Positions 47,565 through 59,500 of a stretch of DNA of 64,000 nucleotides are shown piece after piece. A model generated the notes under the pieces. It saw only the letters and a program-made list of their open reading frames with translations. It was not told the origin of the DNA and did no database searches. Source of the stretch: Schistosoma mansoni (taxonomy: Eukaryota > Platyhelminthes > Trematoda > Strigeidida > Schistosomatidae); contig NC_031502.1 of the NCBI RefSeq assembly GCF_000237925.1, forward strand, positions 10,280,630-10,344,629, given 5' to 3'. A program made the translations under genes and the position numbers. Within the stretch, counting starts at the first letter, position 1, and each line of letters begins with the position of its first letter.

Positions 47565-50500
47565 CTATATGATTGAAGTGAGAAATAATGCAGTGTTTAA
47601 GAGTAAATTGTTATTGTAAAACTAGGGATTCGAAAAAAAGGGATTATTGCATGGTCAGCTTAAAAGGACACATGGTATAAATAATTAAGTATTTCCACGT
47701 CAAAATATTGTCTAAATTGTTAGAAATAGATGAGACGCTAGTTGATTTACGCTATTAGACAAAAAATAGATTGCATCTGTCGATGTATTCTAGGGCATAA
47801 TCCATTGAAACAAACACGATACTTGACTATCCTGACATATAACCGAAGCTTAAAACAACTGAGAAGAATCTTAATCCATTCATGATACATAAATCATGTT
47901 TCAAGGTATACATAATTCAGAACGCTGAAAAATGTACAAAACTATAATTGTTACTAACTTCTGTGTCAGTTAGATTGATGAGCTTAACATAAGGGTAGAT
48001 AGATATCAATATACATTTTACTTTCATAAAAAAATATTATGTACCTTTACGAAAAACATATGGGACCGTAACCATAACCAACAGATTTCATGCCAAACAA
48101 TGCACTCTTAAGAAGTGACTCATAATATAATGGTCAATATTTCCAAAATCCCTTAATACATATATATTACAAGTGTACTAAACAGATAAAAGTATAGTGA
48201 ACACACTGATGTAACATAGGCCGCCGACCAGCATTCTCCAACCCACTCTGTCCTAGGCCTTCCTTTCTAGTTCTATCCAATTGTTGTTCATTCTTTTCAT
48301 ATCTGTTTCCATTTCTCTGCGTAATGTGTTCTTTGGTCTTCCTAATCTCCTTTGGCCTTCAGGATTCCATGTAAGGGCTTGCCTTGTGATGCAGTTGGCT
48401 GCTTTCCTCAATGTGTGTCCTATCCACTTCCAGCACTTATTTCTGACTTCTTCCTCAACTGGAATCTGGTTTGTTTACTCCCACAGTGGGTTGTTGCTTA
48501 TAGTGTCTGGCCAACGGATCCGAAGTATCTTGCGTAGACTATTGTTAATAAATACTTGTATCTTCTGGATGGTGGCTTTCGTAGTTCTCCAAATTTCCGC
48601 CTCATACAGTAGAACTATCTTGACATTTGTATTGAAAATTGTGATCTTGGTGTCGGTTGACAATTGTTTTGAGTTCCAGATGTTCTTCGATTGTAGATAT
48701 GCTGCTCGTGCTTCGCCGATCCGCACCCTCACATCTGCATCAGATCCACCGCGTTCATCGACGATGCTGCCCAGATATGTAGAGATTTACACATCCTCCA
48801 TAGCTTCTCCGTCAAGTGTAATTCGATTGGTGCATGCTGTATTGTATCGGAGAGTCTTGCTTTTCCCTTTGTTTATACTAAGGCCTACTGCTACTGATAC
48901 ACTGGTCGTCTTCTCCTGCATTTGTTGTTGCGTGTGTGACAGAAGAACCAGACCATCTGAGAAGTCTAAATCATCCAGCTGCATCCTAGCTGTCCACTGT
49001 ATCCCATCCTTCCCTTCAGATGTTGACGCCTTCATGATCTAGTCGATCACCAGGAGAAAGAGAAAGGGTGAGAGTAAGCAACCTTGCCTGACACCGGTCT
49101 TTACCTCGAATGAGTCGGTGAGTTGTCCTCCGTGAACGATCTTGCACTTTAATCCATCATAGGAATTCCGTATGATATTGACTATCTTCTCAGTACGCCA
49201 TACTGTTGTCCCGATCTGATGTTATATGAGCTCCTCTCCCGGTTCTCACATCCTCCATCGTCCTCCTGAACTTTTTGTTAATGCAGATATGGACGATTTG
49301 GTTCTGTGTAGTGTGATCCGGTGAAGTTTATGTGGTTTTGTGAATGCGTTTATGTGGGAATATAGTGCCGCATATGATCAGTTTATTGAAGGCACATAGG
49401 CTTGCAAATCTCTCACCATTTTCGTTCCTTTCTCCCAGTCCATGTCATCCCATAACGTCGTCGTATCCAGTGTTATCCATTCCAACCTTGGCATTTAAAT
49501 CTCCCATCAGAATGGTCAGATCCTTTGTTGGGCACTTCTCGACGATCGACTGTAGCCTATCGTAGAATTGTTCTTTAACGTCTTCATTGTAGTCATTGGT
49601 AGGTGCGTAGCATTGGATGGCGTTCATTGTAATGCCCTCTTTGTTTGTTCTGAAGGAGGCTTTGATGATCCTTGGTCCATGAGATCCCCATCCTATAAGT
49701 GCATTTTGTGCTTGTTTGGACAGCATCACTGCAACTCCTTGTGTATGTGGAGCATTTTCTTCTTCATGGCCGAAGTATAACAGAAGCTCTCCTGAAGCTA
49801 GTCGTTGTTGTCCAACCTGCGTCCAATGTGTTTCACTGATCTCAAGCACCTTCAGGTTGTATTTCCTCATTTCTGCAGCAATTTGGAAGACTCTCCCGGT
49901 CTCCCGCATTGTCCGAAATTTCCATGTACCTATAAAAACTGTTGCTCTGGTTGTTAGAAGGGGCATCAACTTCGTGACTTCCGAAAGAACTTGGTTTTCA
50001 CCATGAGGTGTCATAATTCTTCCTTCAACTCCCAGAGCAGAGTTTAAATGGTTTGAATTATTTTTTCTGTTTGGCGTTTTTTTTAGCAAGTTAGCTTTTT
50101 ACGGAATGAAATCGCTAACCTAATGCCCAACCCTCCTCTTTTATCCGGGTTTGGAACAGGTAGTGGCCCTCAGAAGAGCTACAGGTGGAGTATTATATCC
50201 ATGTGAATGAGAACCGAATGTCTTGTGTATCTTATCCTGAGAATCGAAAAAGCAGATGAAAGTAAATGCATAGGACTTCCTGGATTCCAAAGGTTCTGTT
50301 CTTGAAATGATTTCGTGTTGTGCAAGCTCAACTGACTCGTTTTTGTTGCCAAGTTCTACTTATCCAATATTGTCCCCAAATGCCCTGGTACAGCCGAGAA
50401 TGTGGAGAGTCCGCTCTCCCTCTCCAAATGCTCTCACATGGACACGCGAATATATAACCTCTGCCAGGGAAGTCCTACTCACTGCCTTCTCCTGGCACCA

Positions 50501-53500
50501 CTGTTGTTTACGAAATTGAGAGGACGAAGAGCGAATGTCAGGCGCTTTAACCGGGTTGGTGGACACGGAAAGTCCACCTAGGGGAGTTGGAAAACCCTCA
50601 TTCCAAACCAATGGTGTACATGGGCTCCAGTATCCTGAGGGAACAAATGGCGTATGAATCAATTGTTGGTCACCGGCTCCCATGGGACTGCATCTCCTTA
50701 TGATGCTCCACTGCCTTGTGGGTTAGACCTTTAGGTCAAAGGCTCGGGGTGTGGCCCCCTCAGAAAATCACCTGCTTCAGTTCGGGTACGCGAGGAGTAC
50801 TACAGCCCTCACACAAATCTGATGAGATGACAGTTACTTCACGAAATACTATGCTCGCCTCAATTAGAATGCAAACAATTCTCATTCACTTGATAACACT
50901 CACTTTTACTATTATTATTACTAGTATTATCATTTTTTTTATATACTGCGTCACTTATCTTCTTCTATTCCCGCTTCATGTACTCCCATTTTACAACTTA
51001 TGTAACAGATCGCCCATGGTGGAAACTCTGTCCTATCTAAACGATCTCCAGTCACTGTCTGGTCGAAAGTGAATGCTTCCACCGATTACGAATACTGAAC
51101 CAGTCTTTCTGAAACCACGTACGCCGTTCAAGCTGGCTTCCTTCAACGTTCGCACACTAATGCAGATCGGACAACAGATAGGGCTGGCTATGTCTTTAGA
51201 AAGTCTCAATATCGACGTTTGTTGTCTATCCGAGACCCGCATTCAAGACTCTAATGAAGTACTACAAATTCGCTCCCCGTATGTCACTTCAAAAGGCTTG
51301 TTTCACATGCGTCTATCCGGGGACCCTGTGGCATCTTCGTCTGGTCCTGCTGAAGCAACACTAATCGATCCCCATTAACAGTCGGTTATGTGCTGTTAGT
51401 GTTAGGTCGGCTTACAATAAACTCTATCAGAGCCTCCAGAGAGGCTCATAAAGAGCCCAACCAATCAGCGATTAGTTAGAAGCTATGCTACTAAAACGCT
51501 ACTAAAATAACAAGGTCCTGATTGGCTGTTGCATACTGTTACTATGGGATCTCAAGGTCTTTTAGTTACTATAAAACCCCTGTTTTTTCTGTACATAATT
51601 GAACCTTGTAGTAAAGTGCTTCTCTGATACTCGTGTCTTCTCTCTGGTCTTTCAAGTCGCTGAGTAGTGCTAGCCTGGGGTTATCCGAATAAAGCGTTCA
51701 ACCTACAAGACATGACAGTTAGATTAGAAAATTTCATCAAAGTGAGAAGAAATTGGCGTAAGAAATGACGTCAATTCGTAATCTCCGCCTACGCCCCGAC
51801 AGATTGCAGCCCGGATGCAATCAAGGATGAGTTCTACCACCAGTTAACTGTTCTTCTCCAGAAAGTGCACTCAACGGATATTGTAGTACTAGCCGGAGAC
51901 TTGAATGCACAGGTCGGGCGTCTGAGCATAGAAGAGAGTCGTTTAGGTAGCCGATGGGGACTTGTTGGTCGCAGGAGAGATAACGGAGACCGTTTGCTGC
52001 AACTGTGCACGGACTACAACTTGTTTCTGGCTGACATTAGCTTTCGGCACACTCATCATCGATGTGCCACCTGGCGTCCTCTATCTGCATCTCAAGCCTG
52101 GACTCAGATTGATCACATCGCGATCAGCTGTCTCTAGCGTGGTTGTGTACAAGACTACCGCTCCTCTTGGAATACTTATTTGGACTCTGATCATTCCCTG
52201 GTCTGCGTTAATCTTACCTTACTTCAACTGGCCTGTTGCTCCGGCAACACCAATCAGATTGTCCTGCCCCCCATGGCCGGTGACGACCGATCCACCAAAT
52301 GAGGCGGAAGTCCGCAAGGAACTCCAACTCTTGAAAGGTTACAAACCACCGGACCCAGATGACTTACCTCCTACCCTTTTTAAAGATGGTGGTGACTTTC
52401 TAGCTAAGGAACTGACTGTGTTGTTTGCAAAAGTTTGGGAGCTAGAAAGTGTTCCAACGTCATGGAATGAGTCGATAGTCGCCCCTATCTTTAGAAAGGG
52501 TTCACGTTGCTCCTGTAACAACTATCGGGGATAAGTCTACTTCCAATTGCGTCCAAACTACTGACTTCTGTCATACTTTGTAGGTTGTTTAAAACCCGGG
52601 AAAGATTGACTCGTGAAGAGCAGGCTGGTTTTCGTTCTGGTCGGGGATGCATTGATCATATCTTCACCCTCCGCCAAATGTTAGAACAACATCATACTTA
52701 TCACAGGCCAATAATCATAGTGTTTCTTGATATCAGGACTGCCTTCAATTTGTTGGACAGGACTGTACTCTGGGATTGTCTATTGAAGAAGGGTGTGCCT
52801 GAGAAGTTTAGTAACCTCTTAAAGCCCCTGTATACAAACACCTCAGGCAGAGTGAGGGCATACAACCACCTTTCTCCCTTGTTCCATTCAAGCAGTGGGG
52901 TTAGACATGATTGCCGAATCTTACCATTCCTCTTCAACTTTGCCATCGACGACACTCTGGAAACAGCTCTGATGGATGTAAACAATGGCGGTGTGGATCT
53001 GTTGCCTGAAGAAAGACTTCTCGACCTTGAGTATGCGGATGATATTGTCTTACTGTGTGATAATGCCCAAGGCATGCAATCCGCACTTAATCAGTTGGCA
53101 ATCAGTGTCCGCAGGTACGGCATGTGCTTTGCACCCTACGAGTGCAAAGTACTCCTACAAGACTGGCAGGATTCTAATCCTGTACTCACCCTAGATGGTG
53201 AGCAGATTGAAGTAGTTGAGAAGTTCGTGTATCTAGGTAGCTACATAAGTGCTGATGGTGGCGTGAGTGATGAGATCGATGCACGTATAGTGAAAGTTAG
53301 AGCAACTTATGCCAATCTGGGCCACCTTTGGCGCCTTCGTGATGTTAGTCTGGCTGTAAAAGTTCGGATCTACAACGCGTCGGTGAGAGCAGTTTTGCTG
53401 TATGCTTGTGAAACCTGGCCTCTTCGATTTGAGGATGTTAGACGACTCTCTGTGTTCTATAATCGTTGTCTCCGAAGGATTGCCGACATCCAGTGGCAAC

Positions 53501-56500
53501 ACCATGTTAGTAATGCATCATGTGTTTGGGCGCAGAGATGGTAATCCAATTGGTGTCAATATCGTGAAACATCGACTTCGGTGGCTTGGACATGTTCTGC
53601 GAATTTCGTCCCAGAGAATTCCACGTCGTGGATCATTTGACGACGCTGGGACTGGTTGGAGAAAGCGGAGAGATGGTCAGTGTATGACATGGTGTCGTGG
53701 TATGAAAGAAAGCTGCAAAGGGTTTGCTTCTGTTGGTCCTTCCCGACTCTTTGGTTGGGGTCCGTGAGATGATGCAACACAGTGGCTAGATACGTTATTA
53801 GATACATCTCGGAATAGAAACCAGTGGCGATCATGCTGTAACCATCTTTTACTTTCTTCATAAAGAGTGGTTAAAACTTCCCTAACTGAAAGAGTTCTTC
53901 TGGTTATACATTTCTGCTTTCCCCATTATTATTCTTATTATTACATTAAGATTCACTAATCTGTAGTTGTCATTGTTCTTTTCTTTTCCTTTTTTTCTTA
54001 TATGCACCTTACCCACTTTTTATTTACCCATTCTCATTGTTTTGTGTGACGCATACATATTTGGTGCCCCCTTGTACTAATATTTATATGTTCAGATAAA
54101 TAAATAAATATCCAATATTAGTATATCTCAGTTTAAATTTGAATATATTTTCATACTGATGTGTGGGCGAGAATGACAATGATTGGTTGTCTTGATGAGT
54201 CAGACATTAGATAGGATGACAGGTGTTATGTGTTATATATATTCCCCTATCCTTATTATGTATGAACACTTATTGATGGACTGTTATTGATTGACTGTTC
54301 CTTGTGTCGGATTTTGGTGTGGAGATATATTGACGTTGTAGTCAGGCTAATCTCGTGTTCTTGATCTGAGTTGTGTTGAAGTCCTGTAGAATAGACGCTG
54401 GTGGGAATCTAATGTAGATATTCGTCTAAGGTAAATTAGCGTTCCACATACGTGTAAGAAGTAAAAGGACTGTTATAACAAGAACCCCCAGCGTTATAAC
54501 AAGTATCCTCTACTTTTATAACACATACCAATAGCTTTGGACGTGATTTTAAAAATTCTAGTACGAAATATGTTAGGAATGGTTTATTTCATGCATCTCC
54601 ATCGTTAGGCAAACAAAAAATGAAGAAATTAAACGTGCATGCAAATGTGAACAAGTAGCACGTGAATTCAGGCTGATCGGGTGAAATGGTCAATGTATTT
54701 ACTACAGACTTGGTTTAAATATATCCAAAACGATTGATGAAATAAGCGAATAGTAGACGTGCACACAGACACCAGTTATAAAGAAACTTATATTTATGGA
54801 AATGAATGACTACGCCAATGAAAATAAGTACGAAATTGTTAGTAAGATTAACAGAAACACGATTTTTACTCAGGTAAGAGTTAAGCCATAAACAAGTTCA
54901 ACAAGCTTGTGTGGGCTTGGGTTTTCTGCAGGTGGAAGCTATTTTCACAATAACCGAAAGTCCTGGTTTAAACAGAGACCATTATTCAGTGAAATGTCAA
55001 TAAATGAGAACTAAAACCCCAATCTTCATACTTTGATAGTTTAATTAATTATTCTTTACTAAGAAATGTGTCAGAAACTGCTTACTTTCTTAACTAGTGT
55101 ACGATGAAACTCAGGTAATTCTCCGAAAACAAGTGAAATGTAGTCTGCGAAATTCATAATTCCATTATAACCTGAATGAGCCTCTAACGCATTCCATAGT
55201 AATTCTAAGTTCTCCGTCTAAAAGAAATTTTGAGAATATTGTTGATTAATTGACTATTGGAAGTAGTTTTATCAATAGTTTAATAAGATTATAAGTAAAA
55301 ATGAAGCATTATGATGAGTAGAACTTTATTAACATGGTTCTCTTTTATTTTGACTCAGTAACCAAGATTTGTTTTTAATCATTTCGAAATTATGTTCAAT
55401 GAAATTCACCTTTTGAGAAACTAATGCACAGTAAATTGTTATCATTAAGGTATTGACCGTTAAACGAACAGGCAAAATATTGTTTATTTGATCTTAAATT
55501 ATAAGCTTTGACTTGGTGGTAAGATAGCAGCTATCGGATTCCAAAGTCACTGGAGAAGGTTTCGTAACTTGTTAAGAGCTATGTAAGAACTCATTAAAAG
55601 TTAGGAATATATCGCTACTTAGATGCTGAAAATTAATAAATATGACAAGGCTAAAGAATAGGCGCAAACTTGAGTGATCCTTAGAATGACGATGGAAATT
55701 AATTCTTTTTGGCGGAAAATGGTGGAAAATAAATGGATTGAAAATACATAACATTTAACAGGACTAATAAATTTTATTAAGCAACCTCACACCTTTTTAA
55801 ATCCATATAACCACCTGCAAAAATATTCATCGTTATAAATACAAATCATTATCCTACTTCAGAAATATTCCCTAACCCCGACTCCCTTTCTTCTACCCTA
55901 AGAAATAATTCACGTGAAAAGATTGATCAATCATACGAAAACTTGTACATTACAATTTTATCATAAGTAGGTTCTCAAATAAGCTCTGTTTTCTAACTAA
56001 TTGACAAACTAATCAAGGTCGGTCACATAGCTGACTTATTGATATGAAGCGGTATCCGAATTTATCAAACACCTAATGAATTTAATGCATCTTATCAATC
56101 TAACTCAATCAAATAAACCGAAAAAAAGAAAATGATCATATAGCGTGAATTTTTACTCCCACTGGGAAGTATTAAAGGAATTCTTTTGTGGTTGATATTT
56201 GGCAGTTCTTTTATTTAGTCTGCGTGTAGGCATATATTCCAAGAACGTTTTCATTTAGAATGAATATATACCAACATGGTGTTTTGTAATAAGCATTCAT
56301 ACAAATAGGGTTCCCGTTTCCTAATCATTATATTCTTGTCCGTCTAACATTCATTTTCCAACTCTTACATACTTCTGATGAGCTTGGTAAAGTTTTGGTG
56401 TTATCACTTTCTATTGCTTTGTGAACTATACGTTATGCTTTAATATGGTATTGATATAACAATAGGATACCGACCCGATATACATATATAAACACGATGA

Positions 56501-59500
56501 TGAAGAGAGAGAAGAAATCATATACTGAAGAACATATGCAAACGTATCGAATTATTCTAATTTGTGTAAACTGTATTTTAGAAAAGCGTCTCATCGGCAA
56601 ACTTTTTCAGTAAAACGTTTGGTCAAAATAAACAACTTCTTCAAGGACGAACAAAATTAAACAATTACAACTAACTTTGTCTAGTTCTGGAAGTCTAAAC
56701 CATATTAAGCCATCCTCGAATATTTTACGTGTTAACTGTTTCTTTATATTTAATTCGTCTTCTTTTGAAAGATTATTGTTATTTTTAGTTGTAGTACCGC
56801 CCATCAGTTGTTTGTTACTTTTTATAGAATTTCGGTAGTATAAATGTAGATTTAAGTAGGCTTCAATTGGACTATTACGTTTCCTTAAATCTTGACGCCA
56901 TAAACCTATAAATGTGAAATAAACACCAAATACTAACAAAGTACTTAAAAAAAGGATTAGGAAGACAAAAAGAATAGAAACTTCAACTTGATCAAGGATG
57001 AAGAACCCAGGACCTACCAGTCTCGAGCCGAAGCCCTTAACCGATAGACCACTGAGCTGGCATCCAACGGTGTTAATGTCTAACTTCAACTGATTCACGA
57101 AATTGAGCAACCATTCACCAATGTCATCAGTGAGTTACTATCTCACAACAGACCTGGTTGAACTCCACCGGTTACTGCTTCTCACTAGAAGAACTCCAGG
57201 AAATACCTCAAGGAGTCAGTCACTAGTGAGCACATGATCGAATCCCGCGAGAGTGGGTTCGTGGATGCGCACTGCTGAGGAGTCCCATAATGGGACGAAA
57301 CGGTCGTCCAGTGCTTCCAGGTTTTCCATGGTGGTCTAGCTTCAACTGACTCATGATCTCAACTCTATAAATTACTAAAATCTCCACAAAACCCCTTCTG
57401 ATCAGTGGATATGTTAATGAGTTATGTAGATTAAAAGCAATAGGAGTAAAATATATCTGTGAGGTATTATGTTATCTATATTCGACAGTGATATCTCACG
57501 CTGACTAGACCTTAGTTTTTAACAAACCATTCTCCACCAAGATAAATCTTTCCAAGTTTTCATCGCATTTACCTTAAAACTTGACACATGTATTGATTCA
57601 AATGATCTAACCTGACTATTTTCAATAGTTAAGTGGACAACTGATTGGTCATATGGTAGAAAGCAATTTAGTATTTGCTGTACGTTGAAGCTTTCAGTTA
57701 TATTTCCTGAAAATTGCATTCTTATACTTACAATAAAGTAGCTAGCAACAATGTCAGTAAAAGCGGTTATGCGAATAATGGTGATGGATATATTTGTTTT
57801 ATCTGTTAAATTATAAATCACAAAATCATTTGCTCTTACAATTCAAAATACTCACATTGTAGTTTAAACAACTCCATCATGTATCTCGGCCTGATTAATA
57901 AACGTGCGACATGAAGTTTTGCCATTACAGAAAACCATTGTTCTTTGGGCACCTTCTGGCGTGATAACTCTGATTCACTATGACACAAAACATTTTTAAA
58001 AATGTAAGAAGCAATTACATGAACGAACTGTTAGATAGTCATCATGTTGGTGTTTTAGTCTTTAATGCTCCTTGAAGTTTGTAGACCATAGGGTATAACA
58101 TGACAATTATACAAAACAATAAATAACCATTATATTCTGCGTTTGGTCTTAATTGTCTGGAAATCATAGGTGAAAACGATTGTGCCCACAAATATTTATC
58201 ATCAAACTATGTCGACACCTGAAAAATAAACGATGCCTAGAAAAATAAACCCTCGTTTTTCAAGTGTAATGATTGGTGAACTTTATTAAGTGGGATTCAA
58301 TACACAAATTCTTCTAAACTGCTATAAGTGTATTTCACTGGTCAATTTTAATGAAGGAAAACTAAGTAAGATTCCCTTTTACAAAACGATTATTTTGAAA
58401 AAGTAAAACTTTTTAAATGTTATAGTACTTAATATTTGATCATAAATATCTGCTTTTTCGTCATCTTATACGTATTCTCGGTACTATACTTCTCGAAACA
58501 AAATTACTTGAAGCAGTTGCTGCCCAGTAGGATTATTGGCTACAAAGAATAAAGGATAGTAATATTTCTGAGTTTAGTATTAGTGTTTTTAAGATACTTC
58601 ATTATTACATTAATTAAATGATAAAACAAATAACCCAATAGAAGTTCAGCATCTGGTGATGACCTTATTAGTTTTATTGGAAATTAGTTAAAGGTATCCA
58701 GTAAAGAACCCAATTTAGCATCTCGTCATACACTGATCTTACAAGATCTCGAATACCCAAACAAATCTACCGTTCGCCCACTTTCGTTTTCCAACAAATA
58801 CACCATCCCTTCTAAACCTGTTTTGCATTCTTCATCGACCAGATTTTAATGAAATATTGGGAGATATTACATTAGTAGCTTCTTAGTCGTATTTTCGCCA
58901 ACCAAACAAATGTCACCTTGTAAATACCTTAATGACTTAACTTTATGGTCTTACCGCAATTAAATCAACAGAATTCAACCGTTATTGAGAGCTAGATATA
59001 ACGTTGGTTACCCCTCGTCTATAGATTGCAGTGAGCATCTCAGTTAATTGATTAATTTTTAAAACTGACCTTATTTAAAAGACATTAAATGAAATTTATA
59101 GACTCGGTGCCACGTTTTTTTCAATACACCAAACTTACATTGCATTACGTTTACTTAATCGATCTACTCCAGTGATAAGAATACGAAGTACATTTCCAGT
59201 GTGGTGCAAAAATTGTTTTAATGGATTGGGTGGATTATGATTATCTGAATAGCGAACAAATAATATTGCTCCAGGGAAAAAATCAATTTCTGGTAAATAC
59301 ACCTGCCCATTTCTTGCTCCCCATACACAGTGATACAATGATCGACGTAAAAATGGTAATGGTTTGGAACTAATGTAATGTTATGAACAAAACAGTGAAA
59401 AAACACCGTGGTGAATAATAATGAAATTCCAGTGGAACAATTTTAATAATTTAAGTTTAGAGTAAACCGATAGAGATGACATGAACACTATTTTTAGAAG

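Larger units (their letters stand above)
48200..50361 (-). mobile_element. RTE-type LINE, internally deleted, antisense to plus LINE
   Basis: Minus strand: a leader (50361-50090, with GGCATTAGG and pyrimidine-rich stretches), an endonuclease frame (50089-49445), a contracted linker, RT motif B (GVRQGC near 49085), a damaged catalytic region (49035-48787), a C-terminal frame (48732-48475) and the 3' end near 48200. This is the family often annotated as 'craniofacial development protein 2-like'. Its RT part supplies the empty site for the SINE insertion at 19882. Confidence 0.75.
50373..54108 (+). mobile_element. Full-ended RTE-like LINE with 11-bp target duplications
   Basis: It starts GTCCCCAAATGCCCTGGTAC, has the long 5' region (50373-50815), a 5' UTR with an ATT tract, an endonuclease frame from 51073 split by a solo LTR (51400-51717), an internal deletion of about 0.5 kb near 52230 that fuses endonuclease tail to linker, RT from 52585, a C-terminal region to ~53860 and a 3' UTR ending in (ATAA)n. 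Both ends and the target duplications are present, but it cannot move by itself because of the LTR, the deletion and RT defects. It sits in the 7.5-kb intron of the calcyphosine-like gene. Confidence 0.85.
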
